DNA of 64,000 bases, from assembly GCA_003402315.1 (NCBI GenBank), contig QFXI01000015.1:22159-86158 (forward strand), in the 5' to 3' direction. Below the pieces are notes generated by a model. That model was not told the origin of the DNA. It did not search any database and worked only from the letters and a program-made list of their open reading frames with translations. The DNA is from Candidatus Nitrotoga sp. LAW. GTDB taxonomy: Bacteria > Pseudomonadota > Gammaproteobacteria > Burkholderiales > Gallionellaceae. Position 1 is the first letter of the stretch. Every line of letters starts with the position of its first letter. This document shows positions 18,280 through 27,512 of this stretch, piece after piece. Position numbers and translations under genes: made by a program.

Positions 18280-18435
18280 ATGTTGTGTATGCTTAATAAA
18301 ATCAATCAAAAGGAAAGCGTTGCGCCACTTTACAAGGTGCTCGTTCAACCAGTCGTTTTGTATGCTCAGCCTTATGGAAATATTGACGAGCTACAACCGC
18401 CTACTGAATTGACCAACAAGTGCCTGATGCCATGA
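18280..18435 (+). CDS. Doubtful short ORF at a third leader relic
   Basis: Possible 51-residue peptide beginning MLCMLNKINQKES, preceded by AGGGAGA. The first 11 codons resemble the cargo D leader, but here the frame runs on and ends in an ATGA overlap with the next structural gene. It may be the leader of a lost fifth cargo fused to downstream sequence, or chance. The bases between the cargo D stop (18079) and here hold nothing else I recognise. Confidence 0.25.
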   Translation: MLCMLNKINQKESVAPLYKVLVQPVVLYAQPYGNIDELQPPTELTNKCLMP

Positions 18436-19088
18436 GCGGCTATTCGAATTCCCCACAAATTCTCAAAGGCGGCATCGTGCTGATCGATGCCGAATCGGGT
18501 CGGGTGCTGCGCATCATTTCGCTGCAGTACAACCCGGAAAAAATGACGCGCACCCTGCAAGTGCAGGGTGCCGGCGGCGAGGGTGGTAACCGCTCGGAAG
18601 CCATGCGTTTCAAGGGTCCGGCGGTGGAGACGTTCAAACTAGAGGCGGACATCGATGCGGCGGATCAATTGGAATTTCCCGACCAACACCGCTCCGTGGT
18701 GGAAAACGGCATTCAGCCGCAAGTGTCAATGCTGGAATCGCTGGTCAACCCGACCAGCGGCCAGTTGCTCGACCGCAATGCAATGTCACAGTCCGGCACG
18801 CTGGAGATCGCGCCGATGGAGGCGCCACTGGCCCTTTTTGTATGGGGAAAAAATCGCATCGTGCCGGTGCGAATTACGGATTTTAGCGTGACCGAGGAAG
18901 CCTTTGATCCATCCTTGAATCCGATCGTCGCCAAGGTAAGCATCGGCTTTAGGGTGCTGAACGTGGACGATCTCGGCTTCGATCACAAGGGCGGCAGTTT
19001 GTTCATGAGCTATTTGCAAACCAAGGAACGGCTTGCGGCTAAAGCCCAGGCAGGCGCTTTCTCTACGCTGGGAATAGGAGGCATTTGA
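18432..19088 (+). CDS. CIS tube-initiator protein (Afp7-like)
   Basis: Protein of 218 residues of the contractile injection system tube family (Afp7/PVC7 type): GGIVLIDAESGRVLRIISL then QYNPEKMTRTLQ, and later FKLEADIDAADQ. These proteins join the baseplate hub to the first tube ring. I chose ATG at 18432 (MSGYSNSP) over GTG at 18420, because family members begin near this point. It opens the baseplate half of the operon after the cargo block. Its stop overlaps the LysM gene start (TGATG). Confidence 0.88.
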   Translation: MSGYSNSPQILKGGIVLIDAESGRVLRIISLQYNPEKMTRTLQVQGAGGEGGNRSEAMRFKGPAVETFKLEADIDAADQLEFPDQHRSVVENGIQPQVSMLESLVNPTSGQLLDRNAMSQSGTLEIAPMEAPLALFVWGKNRIVPVRITDFSVTEEAFDPSLNPIVAKVSIGFRVLNVDDLGFDHKGGSLFMSYLQTKERLAAKAQAGAFSTLGIGGI

Positions 19089-19453
19089 TGATAGACCCGC
19101 TCCAGGCTTTTATGCAGGCGAATTCTCTGGTCACTCCGTTGTTTCCGCCCGAAAGCCGCTATCACGGTATCGCGGCGGTGCAGTTCACTCAGCCGGACGG
19201 CACGGTCGTCGCGTATTTAAAGCGCCGTTTCGTGCCGCCGCCTGAAAACTTCTCGCTGCTACAAGAGCACATGGTCACTGCGGGTGATCGGCTAGACAAT
19301 CTTGCCGCGCACTATATTGGCGATCCGTCGCAGTACTGGCGCATCTGTGATGCCAACGGCGCCATACGCCCGGAAGAATTGACAGAAACTGCGGGCAAGC
19401 GCCTGCGTATCACCTTGCCAGAAGGCGTCCAAGGAGTGATCGATGCTGGCTAA
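19088..19453 (+). CDS. LysM-type baseplate protein of eCIS
   Basis: Protein of 121 residues. The C-terminal half (ITLPEGVQG preceded by DRLDNLAAHYIGDPSQYWRI and CDANGAIRPEEL) is a LysM-like fold as in T4 gp53 and Afp-type baseplate proteins, where it locks hub to wedge. ATG at 19088 overlaps the previous stop. Its stop lies 11 bases inside the next gene, in another frame. Confidence 0.85.
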   Translation: MIDPLQAFMQANSLVTPLFPPESRYHGIAAVQFTQPDGTVVAYLKRRFVPPPENFSLLQEHMVTAGDRLDNLAAHYIGDPSQYWRICDANGAIRPEELTETAGKRLRITLPEGVQGVIDAG

Positions 19454-20585
19454 AGGGATACATCTCACGCTGATGATCGGCCCTATCGTGCCGGTGCCGG
19501 TACCGCAGATGGTGATGAACGCGCTTGATAGCGTGCAGGTCACTACGGCGGCGGGCGCAGCGAGCGGCTTCCAGATGAGCTTCCAATTCAGCAGCAAGTC
19601 GGAACTGAACACGTTTTTCATTATTGCCGGTGCGATGAACAGCGGTCCGGCTACGCCGCCGCTACGCGTCATGCTGATCATCACCCTCAACGGTACGCCA
19701 CAACCGTTGTTTGACGGGGTGATGACGAATGTAGAAGTGCAAGCGGGAAGCAACGGTTCTCCGGGCACGGTGACGGTCACTGGGGAGGATCTTACCAAGG
19801 TCATGGACATGCTCGATTTCAGCGGCCTGCCTTACCCTGCATTGCCGATTGAGGCACGCGTGGCACTGATTTGCGCCAAATACGCGGCCTTTGGCTTGAT
19901 TCCGCTGGTTATTCCGGTACTGTTTCCTGATGTTCCTATCCCAGTGGACAAGATTCCCGCCCATAAGGGTACCGACCTTCAATACATTCAACAGCTCGCT
20001 GAAGAGGCCGGCTACATTTTTTACATCGAGCCTGGGCCGGCGGCGGGTACCAACATCGCTTATTTTGGGCCCGAGATCAAAGTGGGCGCACCGCAACCAG
20101 CACTCAACGTGGACATGGACGCGTTAACCAACGTTGAAAATATGAATTTTTCGTTCGATCCGACCAAGGGTGTGCTGCCGGTCGTATTCATCCAGAACCA
20201 ACTTACGCGCGTCCCGATTCCGATCCCGATTCCCAACATCAATCCGTTGCAGCCACCGCTGGGAGTGCTTTCTACAACGCTCAGCAACCTCAAGATACTG
20301 AAGGACACGGCAAAGATGAACCCGATGCAGGCGATTTTAAGGGGGCTCAATGAAGCGAAGAAGTCGCAGGACTCCGTCAGCGCCAATGGCAGCATTAATG
20401 TGCTGCGCTATGGTCGGCCACTGAAAGCCAGACAACTGGTCGGTGTGCGCGGTGCAGGCATCGCCTACGATGGCCTCTATTTCGTAAACAGTGTCACCAG
20501 CACACTCAAGCGCGGCGAATTCAAGCAAAGTTTCAACTTGACGCGCAACGGCTTGGTTTCAATCACACCGAGGGTTCCCGTATGA
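19443..20585 (+). CDS. Baseplate hub protein (gpD/gp27-like)
   Basis: Protein of 380 residues resembling the phage late control gene D/T4 gp27 hub, which forms the ring between tube and spike. Features: SGFQMSFQFSSKSELNTFF near residue 39, a first barrel with LFDGVMTNVEVQ, a helical HKGTDLQYIQQLAEEAGYIF segment (about 178), and a C-terminal YDGLYFVNSVTSTLKRGEF strand pair. In Afp the hub and OB-fold spike are one VgrG-like protein (Afp8); here the spike is the separate next gene, joined by an ATGA overlap. Confidence 0.9.
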   Translation: MLAKGIHLTLMIGPIVPVPVPQMVMNALDSVQVTTAAGAASGFQMSFQFSSKSELNTFFIIAGAMNSGPATPPLRVMLIITLNGTPQPLFDGVMTNVEVQAGSNGSPGTVTVTGEDLTKVMDMLDFSGLPYPALPIEARVALICAKYAAFGLIPLVIPVLFPDVPIPVDKIPAHKGTDLQYIQQLAEEAGYIFYIEPGPAAGTNIAYFGPEIKVGAPQPALNVDMDALTNVENMNFSFDPTKGVLPVVFIQNQLTRVPIPIPIPNINPLQPPLGVLSTTLSNLKILKDTAKMNPMQAILRGLNEAKKSQDSVSANGSINVLRYGRPLKARQLVGVRGAGIAYDGLYFVNSVTSTLKRGEFKQSFNLTRNGLVSITPRVPV

Positions 20586-21097
20586 GCGACAGCGGCAATT
20601 TTTATGGCAAGTACCGCGGCATGGTACTCAACAATATAGACCCGATGCAGATGGGACGACTGCAGGTACAGGTGCCTGATGTGGCGGGGCTCATTCCCAC
20701 AACCTGGGCGATGCCATGCGTGCCGGTAGCCGGGATCAACATGGGCATGTTTGCGTTGCCTATGATCGGTAGTGGCGTGTGGGTAGAATTTGAACAGGGT
20801 AATCCGGATCACCCGATTTGGGTCGGTTGCTTCTGGGGCAGCGCCGCAGAGCTGCCGGTGCTGTCGCGTATGGTGCCGCCCGCAGTGCCTGGCATCACGT
20901 TGCAGACTCCGTTGAAGAATGGCCTGATTATTAGTGACGTACCCGGCCCCACTGGGGGCATCCAGTTGCAAACCACGACCGGTGCCATGATCTCGGTGAC
21001 CGATATCGGCATCATGATTTCTAACGGCAAGGGCGCGGTGATCAACCTCACCGGGCCGACGGTGGACATCAATCTCGGGGCACTCACGGTAATATAA
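20582..21097 (+). CDS. Spike protein with gp5-type OB fold
   Basis: Protein of 171 residues. Residues 8-90 form a gp5/VgrG OB fold (YRGMVLNNIDPMQMGRLQV, then LPMIGSGVWVEFEQGNPDHP and WVGCFWG). The C-terminal region (TGGIQLQTTTGAMISVTDIG, NGKGAVINLTGPTVDINLGA) has repeats typical of the triangular beta-helix of puncturing spikes. It forms the membrane-piercing needle below the hub. Confidence 0.92.
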   Translation: MSDSGNFYGKYRGMVLNNIDPMQMGRLQVQVPDVAGLIPTTWAMPCVPVAGINMGMFALPMIGSGVWVEFEQGNPDHPIWVGCFWGSAAELPVLSRMVPPAVPGITLQTPLKNGLIISDVPGPTGGIQLQTTTGAMISVTDIGIMISNGKGAVINLTGPTVDINLGALTVI

Positions 21098-21110
21098 GGA
21101 GAACGACACT

Positions 21111-21428
21111 ATGCCCGCACCCGTCCTTCATCTTGGCGCCACGGTAACCTGCATGCACGCAGGGCCGGCGACACCGCTCACGCCATTTCCGCGTGTGCTG
21201 CTGAGCGGCCAGCCGGTTACCACACTGGCCACGCCCTATGCGATTACCGGCTGCGCCCTCACCGGCACACCCAACCCGCCCTGCGTCACCGCGCAATGGG
21301 TGGTGGGCGCAGTACGGGTGCTGGCTGGCGGTGTGCCGGTGCTGATGCAAACGGGGCAGGCGGTGTGCGTGCCTACCGGCACCGGCCTGCTGCCGCTAGT
21401 GGTTCAACCTAGGGTACTCGCGACATGA
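21111..21428 (+). CDS. PAAR-like spike-tip protein
   Basis: Protein of 105 residues rich in Gly, Pro, Val and Thr. The N-terminus (PAPVLHLGATVTCMHAG) and later GCALTG and PPCVTAQW supply Cys/His residues that could bind a metal at the apex, as in PAAR and DUF4280 spike tips. It lies between spike and gp25 genes, where Afp10 is found. A GGAG site precedes ATG; the stop overlaps the gp25 gene by ATGA. Confidence 0.88.
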   Translation: MPAPVLHLGATVTCMHAGPATPLTPFPRVLLSGQPVTTLATPYAITGCALTGTPNPPCVTAQWVVGAVRVLAGGVPVLMQTGQAVCVPTGTGLLPLVVQPRVLAT

Positions 21429-21793
21429 GCCAGATCGATTTTCCATTTCATTTCGATGGCCGTGGCCGCACCGCGCAGACGGACGAATCCGGTTATATTC
21501 GCGACCTTATCGAACAGGTGTTACTCACTGCGCCGGGCGAACGTGTGATGCGTCCCACCTTCGGCAGCGGCGTGATGCAATTGGTATTCGCTGCCGCCAG
21601 CCCTGAAGTGGCGGCGACCACGCAGTTCCTGATTCAAGGCGCCTTGCAGCAATGGCTGAGCGACGTTATTACCGTCGACACCGTTGATGTACAGGCGCAG
21701 GACGGCGCCTTGCTCATCACCGTGCAATACGTAGAACGCCGCACACAAATTCGCGGCGTGGCGCAGATCAGCGCGCCGGGAGGCGGCTTATGA
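21425..21793 (+). CDS. Baseplate wedge protein gp25-like
   Basis: Protein of 122 residues of the GPW/gp25 family (Afp9 type). Diagnostic features are IRDLIEQVLLTAPGERVMRPTFG, with the conserved PGER...FGSG pattern that nucleates sheath assembly, and LLITVQYVERRTQ near the C-terminus. ATGA overlaps on both sides. Confidence 0.94.
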   Translation: MSQIDFPFHFDGRGRTAQTDESGYIRDLIEQVLLTAPGERVMRPTFGSGVMQLVFAAASPEVAATTQFLIQGALQQWLSDVITVDTVDVQAQDGALLITVQYVERRTQIRGVAQISAPGGGL

Positions 21794-24540
21794 AATACTA
21801 CTGTTGCGACCAGCGCCGCCGCGAAGTAGTGAAGTTAAACGGCACCCTCAATGGTCTGGAATATCTAGAGGTGCATGACAGCGGTATTTCCGGAGACTCT
21901 ACACGCCAGCTCACGCTGTTCGTGAAATTCCTGCGTGCAGTGCCCGCCACTCTCGGTAAGGACAACTTCCGCATCGAAGGTGGCGAACGCATCAAGAGCG
22001 TAGACATCGAGTGGATCACGATCGCCAATGCGCTGCCCGCCAGTGAGCCGCCCGGCCTGGTCGACGGCCTCGTGCCCCTCAATAAATTCATGGTGATCCG
22101 CACCAAGATTTACGGTGACTTTTCGCTGTATACGCTACGCCTGCTGAGCGGTCCCGGCAGCGATACGCCGCCGGCTGGTTTCGATCCGCGCCTGTGCGAG
22201 ATCCAGTTTTCATTCAAAGTGCAGTGCGAATCAGATTTCGATTGCGCCAGCGTTACCCCCTGTTCTACACCGCCAGCGACCAATCCGCGCCTTGATTATC
22301 TTGCCAAGGATTACGCCAGCTTCCGCCGCTTGATGCTGGATCGCATGAGCGTGCTGATGCCTGACTGGTCCAGCCGCAATGCCGCCGATATCGGCGTAAC
22401 CTTGGTAGAAATGCTGGCCTATGTGGGCGATCAGCTTTCCTATCAGCAAGACGCCGTCGCCACCGAAGCTTATCTCGCTACCGCGCGCAAGCGCATCTCG
22501 CTGCGACGCCATGCGCGGCTGGTGGATTATATTGTGCACGAGGGCTGCAATGCCCGCGTGTGGGTGCAACTATCCGTCAACGATGACGGTGTAAACATTC
22601 CACGTGGCACACCGTTGCTCACGCGCGTACCTAACACGCCCGAGCGCATCGCCCCGTCCGGCGATCAGCTGCGCGATGCCTTGGCAAGCGGTGCGCTAGT
22701 GTTCGAGACGGTGGAAGACACCCTGCTTTATCAAGATCACGAACACATTAGTTTCTATTCCTGGGGCGAGCGCGAATGCTGTTTGCCTAAAGGGGCGACG
22801 CGCGCGACGCTCAACGGACACTATCCCAATCTCAAGGCGGGCGACGTGTTGGTGTTCGCGGAAGAATTTGGCCCGCGCACCGGACATGCCGCAGATGCAG
22901 ACCGCGCGCATCGCTGGGCGGTGCGTCTCACCGACGTGCGTTTGGATAGCGACCCCTGCGGAGGTTTGTTCCTGCCAGTACCCAACAATAATCCGCTGGA
23001 TGTCACCGAAATCCGTTGGGCAGAACAGGACGCGCTACCGTTTCCATTATGCCTGTCGACCATCACTGACCTGGATCACGGTGCGACTTATCTCGGTGAG
23101 GTGAGCGCGGCCTACGGCAACATCGTGCTGGCCGACCATGGCCGCACCCTGACAGGCGAAGATTTGGGTGCCGTGTCCGCCTCGCAACTCACCTTTACAT
23201 CCAAGAGCGACGTATTAAGTTGCAAGCGTCCGCCCTTGCAGGCCGTACCACCACGTTTCCGGCCACGACTTGCGGAACGTCCGCTCACTCACGCCTTGCC
23301 ACTCATAGCCGCGCCGTTGTTCGGCTTCACCGCGACAGCGGCTATCGTCACCGCGTTGCAAATCCGCAGCTTTACACCGTCGCTACACAATGCTTTGCAG
23401 GCGCAGGGCGTGCTGTTGCAAGCGGGGCCGGTGGTAGTGCAAGGCGGCGATGGCACCTGGTCTGTTTCTGACGGCGTGAGCGCCTATCGCCTGCGGCTGG
23501 ATAGCGGACAGGTACAGGTGTCGCCGCTGGCCGATGCCGCTGTATTGATTGCTGCCGCCGAGCCGCAGCGTGCCCGTCCCGCCATTTCTCTCGCCAGTAA
23601 TTTTCAGGGAACGCCAGACACGTGGTTGCCGCGCCCCGATCTGCTCGCCAGCGATGCTGGGGCGAGCGAATTCGTGGTGGAGAGCGAACACGACGGCAGC
23701 GCCTTACTGCGTTTCGGCGATGATTATCACGGCAAGCGCCCCGACGTCAGCACCACATTTAGTGCGAACTATCGCGTCGGTAACGGCGTGGCAGGCAATA
23801 TCGGCCTGGAGTCCATCGCGCACATTGTCAGCAACGATGCGCGGCTGTTGCGCGCGTCGAATCCACTGCCGGCGCAAGGCGGCAGCGATCCTGAGAAGGC
23901 CGAGGATATCAGGCGCGATGCACCGGAAGCGTTTCGCACTCAGGAACGCGCCGTCACCCCAGCGGATTATGCCGAAGTAACCGAGCGCCATCCCAGCGTG
24001 CAACGCGCCGCCGCCACATTCCGCTGGACCGGCAGTTGGTACACGGTGTTTCTCACTATCGACCGCAAGGGCAGCGGCGAAGTGGATGCGGTCTATGAGC
24101 AAACCATCCGCGATCACGTCGAGCGCTATCGCATGGCCGGCTATGACCTGGAGGTGAACGGCCCGAGTTATGTGCCCCTGCTTCTGGAAATGACGGTATG
24201 CGTCAAACCTGATTATTTCCGCGCCGATGTACGCGCCGCACTGATGCGCGTATTCAGCCGCGGCTGGCTGGCTAACGGCACACCTGCCCTATTCCATCCC
24301 GACAACTTCAGCTTCGGCCAGCCGGTTTATCTCAGCGCGATTTATGAAGCGGCTCAGGCAATACAAGGCGTAGCCTCGGTGGTGATCAACACCTTCCAGC
24401 GTTTGCGTGCGCCACCCGACCCAAAGCCTATGGATGACGGCGTGCTGACGATCGGGCGCCTGGAGATAGCACGACTGGACAACGATCCCAACTTCCCTGA
24501 ACGGGGTGTGTTGAAGCTCTCGATAGGAGGCGGCAAATGA
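21790..24540 (+). CDS. Baseplate J-like wedge protein (Afp11-like)
   Basis: Large wedge protein of 916 residues. The N-terminal 170 residues are a family-specific beta domain. DYLAKDYASFRRLMLDRMS (about residue 171) and GVTLVEMLAYVGDQLSYQQDAVATEAYL are standard for Afp11-type baseplate proteins. The C-terminal half carries the baseplate J signature (GNVAGNIG-type sequence GVAGNIGLESIA, SNPLPAQGGSDPEKAEDIRR, TPADYAEV). It builds the baseplate ring with the next gene product; the two genes overlap by ATGA. Confidence 0.94.
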   Translation: MKYYCCDQRRREVVKLNGTLNGLEYLEVHDSGISGDSTRQLTLFVKFLRAVPATLGKDNFRIEGGERIKSVDIEWITIANALPASEPPGLVDGLVPLNKFMVIRTKIYGDFSLYTLRLLSGPGSDTPPAGFDPRLCEIQFSFKVQCESDFDCASVTPCSTPPATNPRLDYLAKDYASFRRLMLDRMSVLMPDWSSRNAADIGVTLVEMLAYVGDQLSYQQDAVATEAYLATARKRISLRRHARLVDYIVHEGCNARVWVQLSVNDDGVNIPRGTPLLTRVPNTPERIAPSGDQLRDALASGALVFETVEDTLLYQDHEHISFYSWGERECCLPKGATRATLNGHYPNLKAGDVLVFAEEFGPRTGHAADADRAHRWAVRLTDVRLDSDPCGGLFLPVPNNNPLDVTEIRWAEQDALPFPLCLSTITDLDHGATYLGEVSAAYGNIVLADHGRTLTGEDLGAVSASQLTFTSKSDVLSCKRPPLQAVPPRFRPRLAERPLTHALPLIAAPLFGFTATAAIVTALQIRSFTPSLHNALQAQGVLLQAGPVVVQGGDGTWSVSDGVSAYRLRLDSGQVQVSPLADAAVLIAAAEPQRARPAISLASNFQGTPDTWLPRPDLLASDAGASEFVVESEHDGSALLRFGDDYHGKRPDVSTTFSANYRVGNGVAGNIGLESIAHIVSNDARLLRASNPLPAQGGSDPEKAEDIRRDAPEAFRTQERAVTPADYAEVTERHPSVQRAAATFRWTGSWYTVFLTIDRKGSGEVDAVYEQTIRDHVERYRMAGYDLEVNGPSYVPLLLEMTVCVKPDYFRADVRAALMRVFSRGWLANGTPALFHPDNFSFGQPVYLSAIYEAAQAIQGVASVVINTFQRLRAPPDPKPMDDGVLTIGRLEIARLDNDPNFPERGVLKLSIGGGK

Positions 24541-27512
24541 GCGGCGAAGAACAATCATCGCAAGACGCATGCGGTTGTTGCGCAGGGGTGGGCATCCAGG
24601 CACCGGCGCTGCTATACAACCGCCCGGGACTTGCGGCCATCGCCTATCGCATCGGCACGCACAGCGAGGTGTTGGCCAGCCTACAGGCGCGGCTGTCGTC
24701 GCAGGATTATCCGGCGCTCGCGAAATTACGCACTCGCGACAGTGATGATTTTTCCATCGCACTGCTGGACGCCTATGCCTGTATGGCCGACGTGCTGAGT
24801 TTCTATCAGGAACGTCTCGCTAATGAATCCTATTTACGCACCGCAGGCGAGCGTCTATCGTTGAGCGAACTGGCACGGCTGATCGGTTATCACCTCAAGC
24901 CCGGCGTAGCTGCGGAGACCTACCTTGCCTTCACGCTGCAAGAGCCACCGCCACAACCCGTGAGCAGTGAACCCAAGCAGGCTACCGGCGTACCGGACAA
25001 AATCACGTTAGACATCGGCATCAAGGTGCAAAGCATACCCGGCTCCGACGAAAAACCGCAGACCTTCGAGACCGTCGAGAGTATTGAAGCACGACCGGCA
25101 TGGAACGTCCTGCTGCCGAAAATGCGTGAGATGAAATTGCCGGTGTTCGGCACCAAGGTCATTTATCTGCAGGGCACCGCGACGCAGCTTAAGGCTGGTG
25201 ATGCGCTGTTGTTCGTCGGCGCGGAACGTGAAAACAATACCGGCAATGAAAACTGGGATTTCCGCCGTGTCCAAAGTGTGGTGCTCGACAGCACCGCAGA
25301 CCATACCATCGTCACGCTGAATCACGGCCTGGGTAGCGCCTCGCCCTACGTCGCACCGGCGGGTGAGCCGAAGGTATACGCGCTGCGCCAGCGCGCCTCG
25401 CTGTTCGGTTACAACGCCCCCGACTGGCGAGTGATGTCTAACGACATCAAATGCGGCTATCTGGGGCTACCGACCGGCTCGACCATCACCGCTACCGAAT
25501 GGCCCGGCTTCACCATTGCCGACATCTCCGACCCACCGACAGCCACCGCTACCGGGACGGGTCTTTACGGCGAATATTTCGACAACAAAGATCTTTCGAG
25601 TCGTAAGCTCACACGCACCGACTCTACGGTGAATTTCGATTGGGGCAGTGGTTCGGCCAATGCGTTGATAGGTGTCGACACCTTTTCAGTGCGCTGGACA
25701 GGCTGGGTGCATGCGCCCTCAACCGGCAGTTACAGCTTTCACACCGTTTCCGACGACGGTGTGCGCCTGTGGATCGACAATCATTTGATTATCAACAACT
25801 GGACTAATCACGGCGCTACTGAAAACAGTGGCAGTATTACGCTTACCGCCGGCAAAAAATATGACATCAAACTGGAGTATTACGAGGCCAGTGGCGCGGC
25901 AACCATCAAGCTTTCGTGGACTCCGCCGGGCCTAGCCAAGCAGATCATCCCACAAGCGCGGCTCTATCCGCGCAACGTCCATACACTGCATCTTGATACG
26001 CTCTATCCACAGATTGTGCACGACGGCTGGCTGGTGCTGTCCATCCCCGAATATCAGGAACTGTACCAAATTGACACCGCAGGCGAGGATGCACGCACAA
26101 GTTTTACGCTTACCGGCAAAACTACGCGGCTGAAGGTAAAAGGTGAGAATCTGCGCGAACTCTTCAATGAACGGCTGCGCGAGACGGCGGTGTTCGCCCA
26201 CAGTGAAAAACTGACGCTGGCGGAAACACCCATTACCACAGATGTAGCCGGAGACTTCCTGCGTATCGATCGCAAGGTGGAAGAACTTGCGCCCGGGCGC
26301 AAGCTGATAATCAGCGGCACCACCACCGCCGACGAGGAGACGAGCGAAGTATTGACGCTGTTGAAAACCGAAGCGGATGGCGATACCAGCAAACTATTCT
26401 TCACCGCCTCGTTACAACATCAGTACCAGCGCGCCAGTGTCAAACTTTACGCCAACGTTGCGCTCGCCACCCACGGTGAGACCGTGCAGCAGATTCTCGG
26501 CAGTGGTGCAGCACGACTTTCCCATCAACGCTACACCCTCAAACACACACCGCTCACTTTCGTTGGCGCCGAGAACGAAACCGGCGCCGAGGCGGCATTG
26601 GAGGTGCGGGTCAACGATATCCGCTGGCACGAGACGCCCACCCTCTACCAAGCCGGTGCCGATGACCACTCCTACGTGTTGCGCGTAGAAGAGGACGGCG
26701 CGGGGACTATCCAGTTCGGCGATGGCCGCCACGGCGCGCGCCTCCCCACCGGCCAAGACAACGTGCGCGCCATTTACCGCAAAGGCATCGGCACAGCGGG
26801 CAACCTGCAAGCCGGCCAGCTCTCGCAACTGCTGTCACGTCCACTGGGCTTGAAAGCGGCCAGCAACCCGTTGCCTGCCGCGGGCGGCGTGAATGCAGAC
26901 AGTGCGGCCCATGCCCGGCGCAACATGCCACTAGGTGTGCGCACACTCGGGCGCGTGGTCTCAATGCAGGATTATGAAGATTACGCGCGCGCCTACACTG
27001 GTATCGCCAAAGCCCAAGCCGCCGTGCTCAACACCCGTGCAGGGCGCACTGTATTCATCACCGTCGCTGGCGATGACGGCGGTCAGCCGCCGGATTCGAC
27101 GCTGGACAAGTTGCTTGACTCCCTCAAACAGAACGGTGACCCGTTGGTGCACTGCGAAACGAAGGCGTACAACGAAGTGACCTTTCATCTCGCCCTGCGC
27201 ATCAAATGCGACCCGGATCACGAGGGCAAAAAGGTATTGGCCGACGTAGAGGCTGCCCTGCGCGCCGCCTTTTCCTTTGACGCACGCGACTTCAACCAGA
27301 TTGTCTCCCGTTCCGAGATTATCGCTATTGCGCAGGGGGTGCAGGGCGTGTTGGGCGTGGACCTGGATCGTTTCTACCGTGGCACCACCATCGCGCTAGA
27401 ACAGCGACTGACACCGGCCGCCGCGACGACCGATGCGCAAGGCAACGGCGTAGCCGCCGAGATATTATTGCTCAATACCGGCCCATTCGATTATCTGGAG
27501 GAGATGCCGTGA
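24537..27512 (+). CDS. Baseplate J-like wedge protein with inserted PA14 domain (Afp12-like)
   Basis: Wedge protein of 991 residues. The N-terminal part has DDFSIALLDAYACMADVLSFYQERLANESYL, as in other Afp12-type proteins. Residues about 342-477 form a complete PA14 domain: GLYGEYFDNKDLSS, VRWTGWVHAPSTGSYSF, SDDGVRLWIDNHLI and IKLEYYEASGAA. PA14 domains usually bind carbohydrate. The C-terminal half returns to baseplate J (AGNLQAGQLSQLLSRPLG, ASNPLPAAGGVNADS, SMQDYEDYARAY). The insertion suggests a sugar-binding surface on the baseplate rim. ATGA overlaps on both sides. Confidence 0.93.
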   Translation: MSGEEQSSQDACGCCAGVGIQAPALLYNRPGLAAIAYRIGTHSEVLASLQARLSSQDYPALAKLRTRDSDDFSIALLDAYACMADVLSFYQERLANESYLRTAGERLSLSELARLIGYHLKPGVAAETYLAFTLQEPPPQPVSSEPKQATGVPDKITLDIGIKVQSIPGSDEKPQTFETVESIEARPAWNVLLPKMREMKLPVFGTKVIYLQGTATQLKAGDALLFVGAERENNTGNENWDFRRVQSVVLDSTADHTIVTLNHGLGSASPYVAPAGEPKVYALRQRASLFGYNAPDWRVMSNDIKCGYLGLPTGSTITATEWPGFTIADISDPPTATATGTGLYGEYFDNKDLSSRKLTRTDSTVNFDWGSGSANALIGVDTFSVRWTGWVHAPSTGSYSFHTVSDDGVRLWIDNHLIINNWTNHGATENSGSITLTAGKKYDIKLEYYEASGAATIKLSWTPPGLAKQIIPQARLYPRNVHTLHLDTLYPQIVHDGWLVLSIPEYQELYQIDTAGEDARTSFTLTGKTTRLKVKGENLRELFNERLRETAVFAHSEKLTLAETPITTDVAGDFLRIDRKVEELAPGRKLIISGTTTADEETSEVLTLLKTEADGDTSKLFFTASLQHQYQRASVKLYANVALATHGETVQQILGSGAARLSHQRYTLKHTPLTFVGAENETGAEAALEVRVNDIRWHETPTLYQAGADDHSYVLRVEEDGAGTIQFGDGRHGARLPTGQDNVRAIYRKGIGTAGNLQAGQLSQLLSRPLGLKAASNPLPAAGGVNADSAAHARRNMPLGVRTLGRVVSMQDYEDYARAYTGIAKAQAAVLNTRAGRTVFITVAGDDGGQPPDSTLDKLLDSLKQNGDPLVHCETKAYNEVTFHLALRIKCDPDHEGKKVLADVEAALRAAFSFDARDFNQIVSRSEIIAIAQGVQGVLGVDLDRFYRGTTIALEQRLTPAAATTDAQGNGVAAEILLLNTGPFDYLEEMP

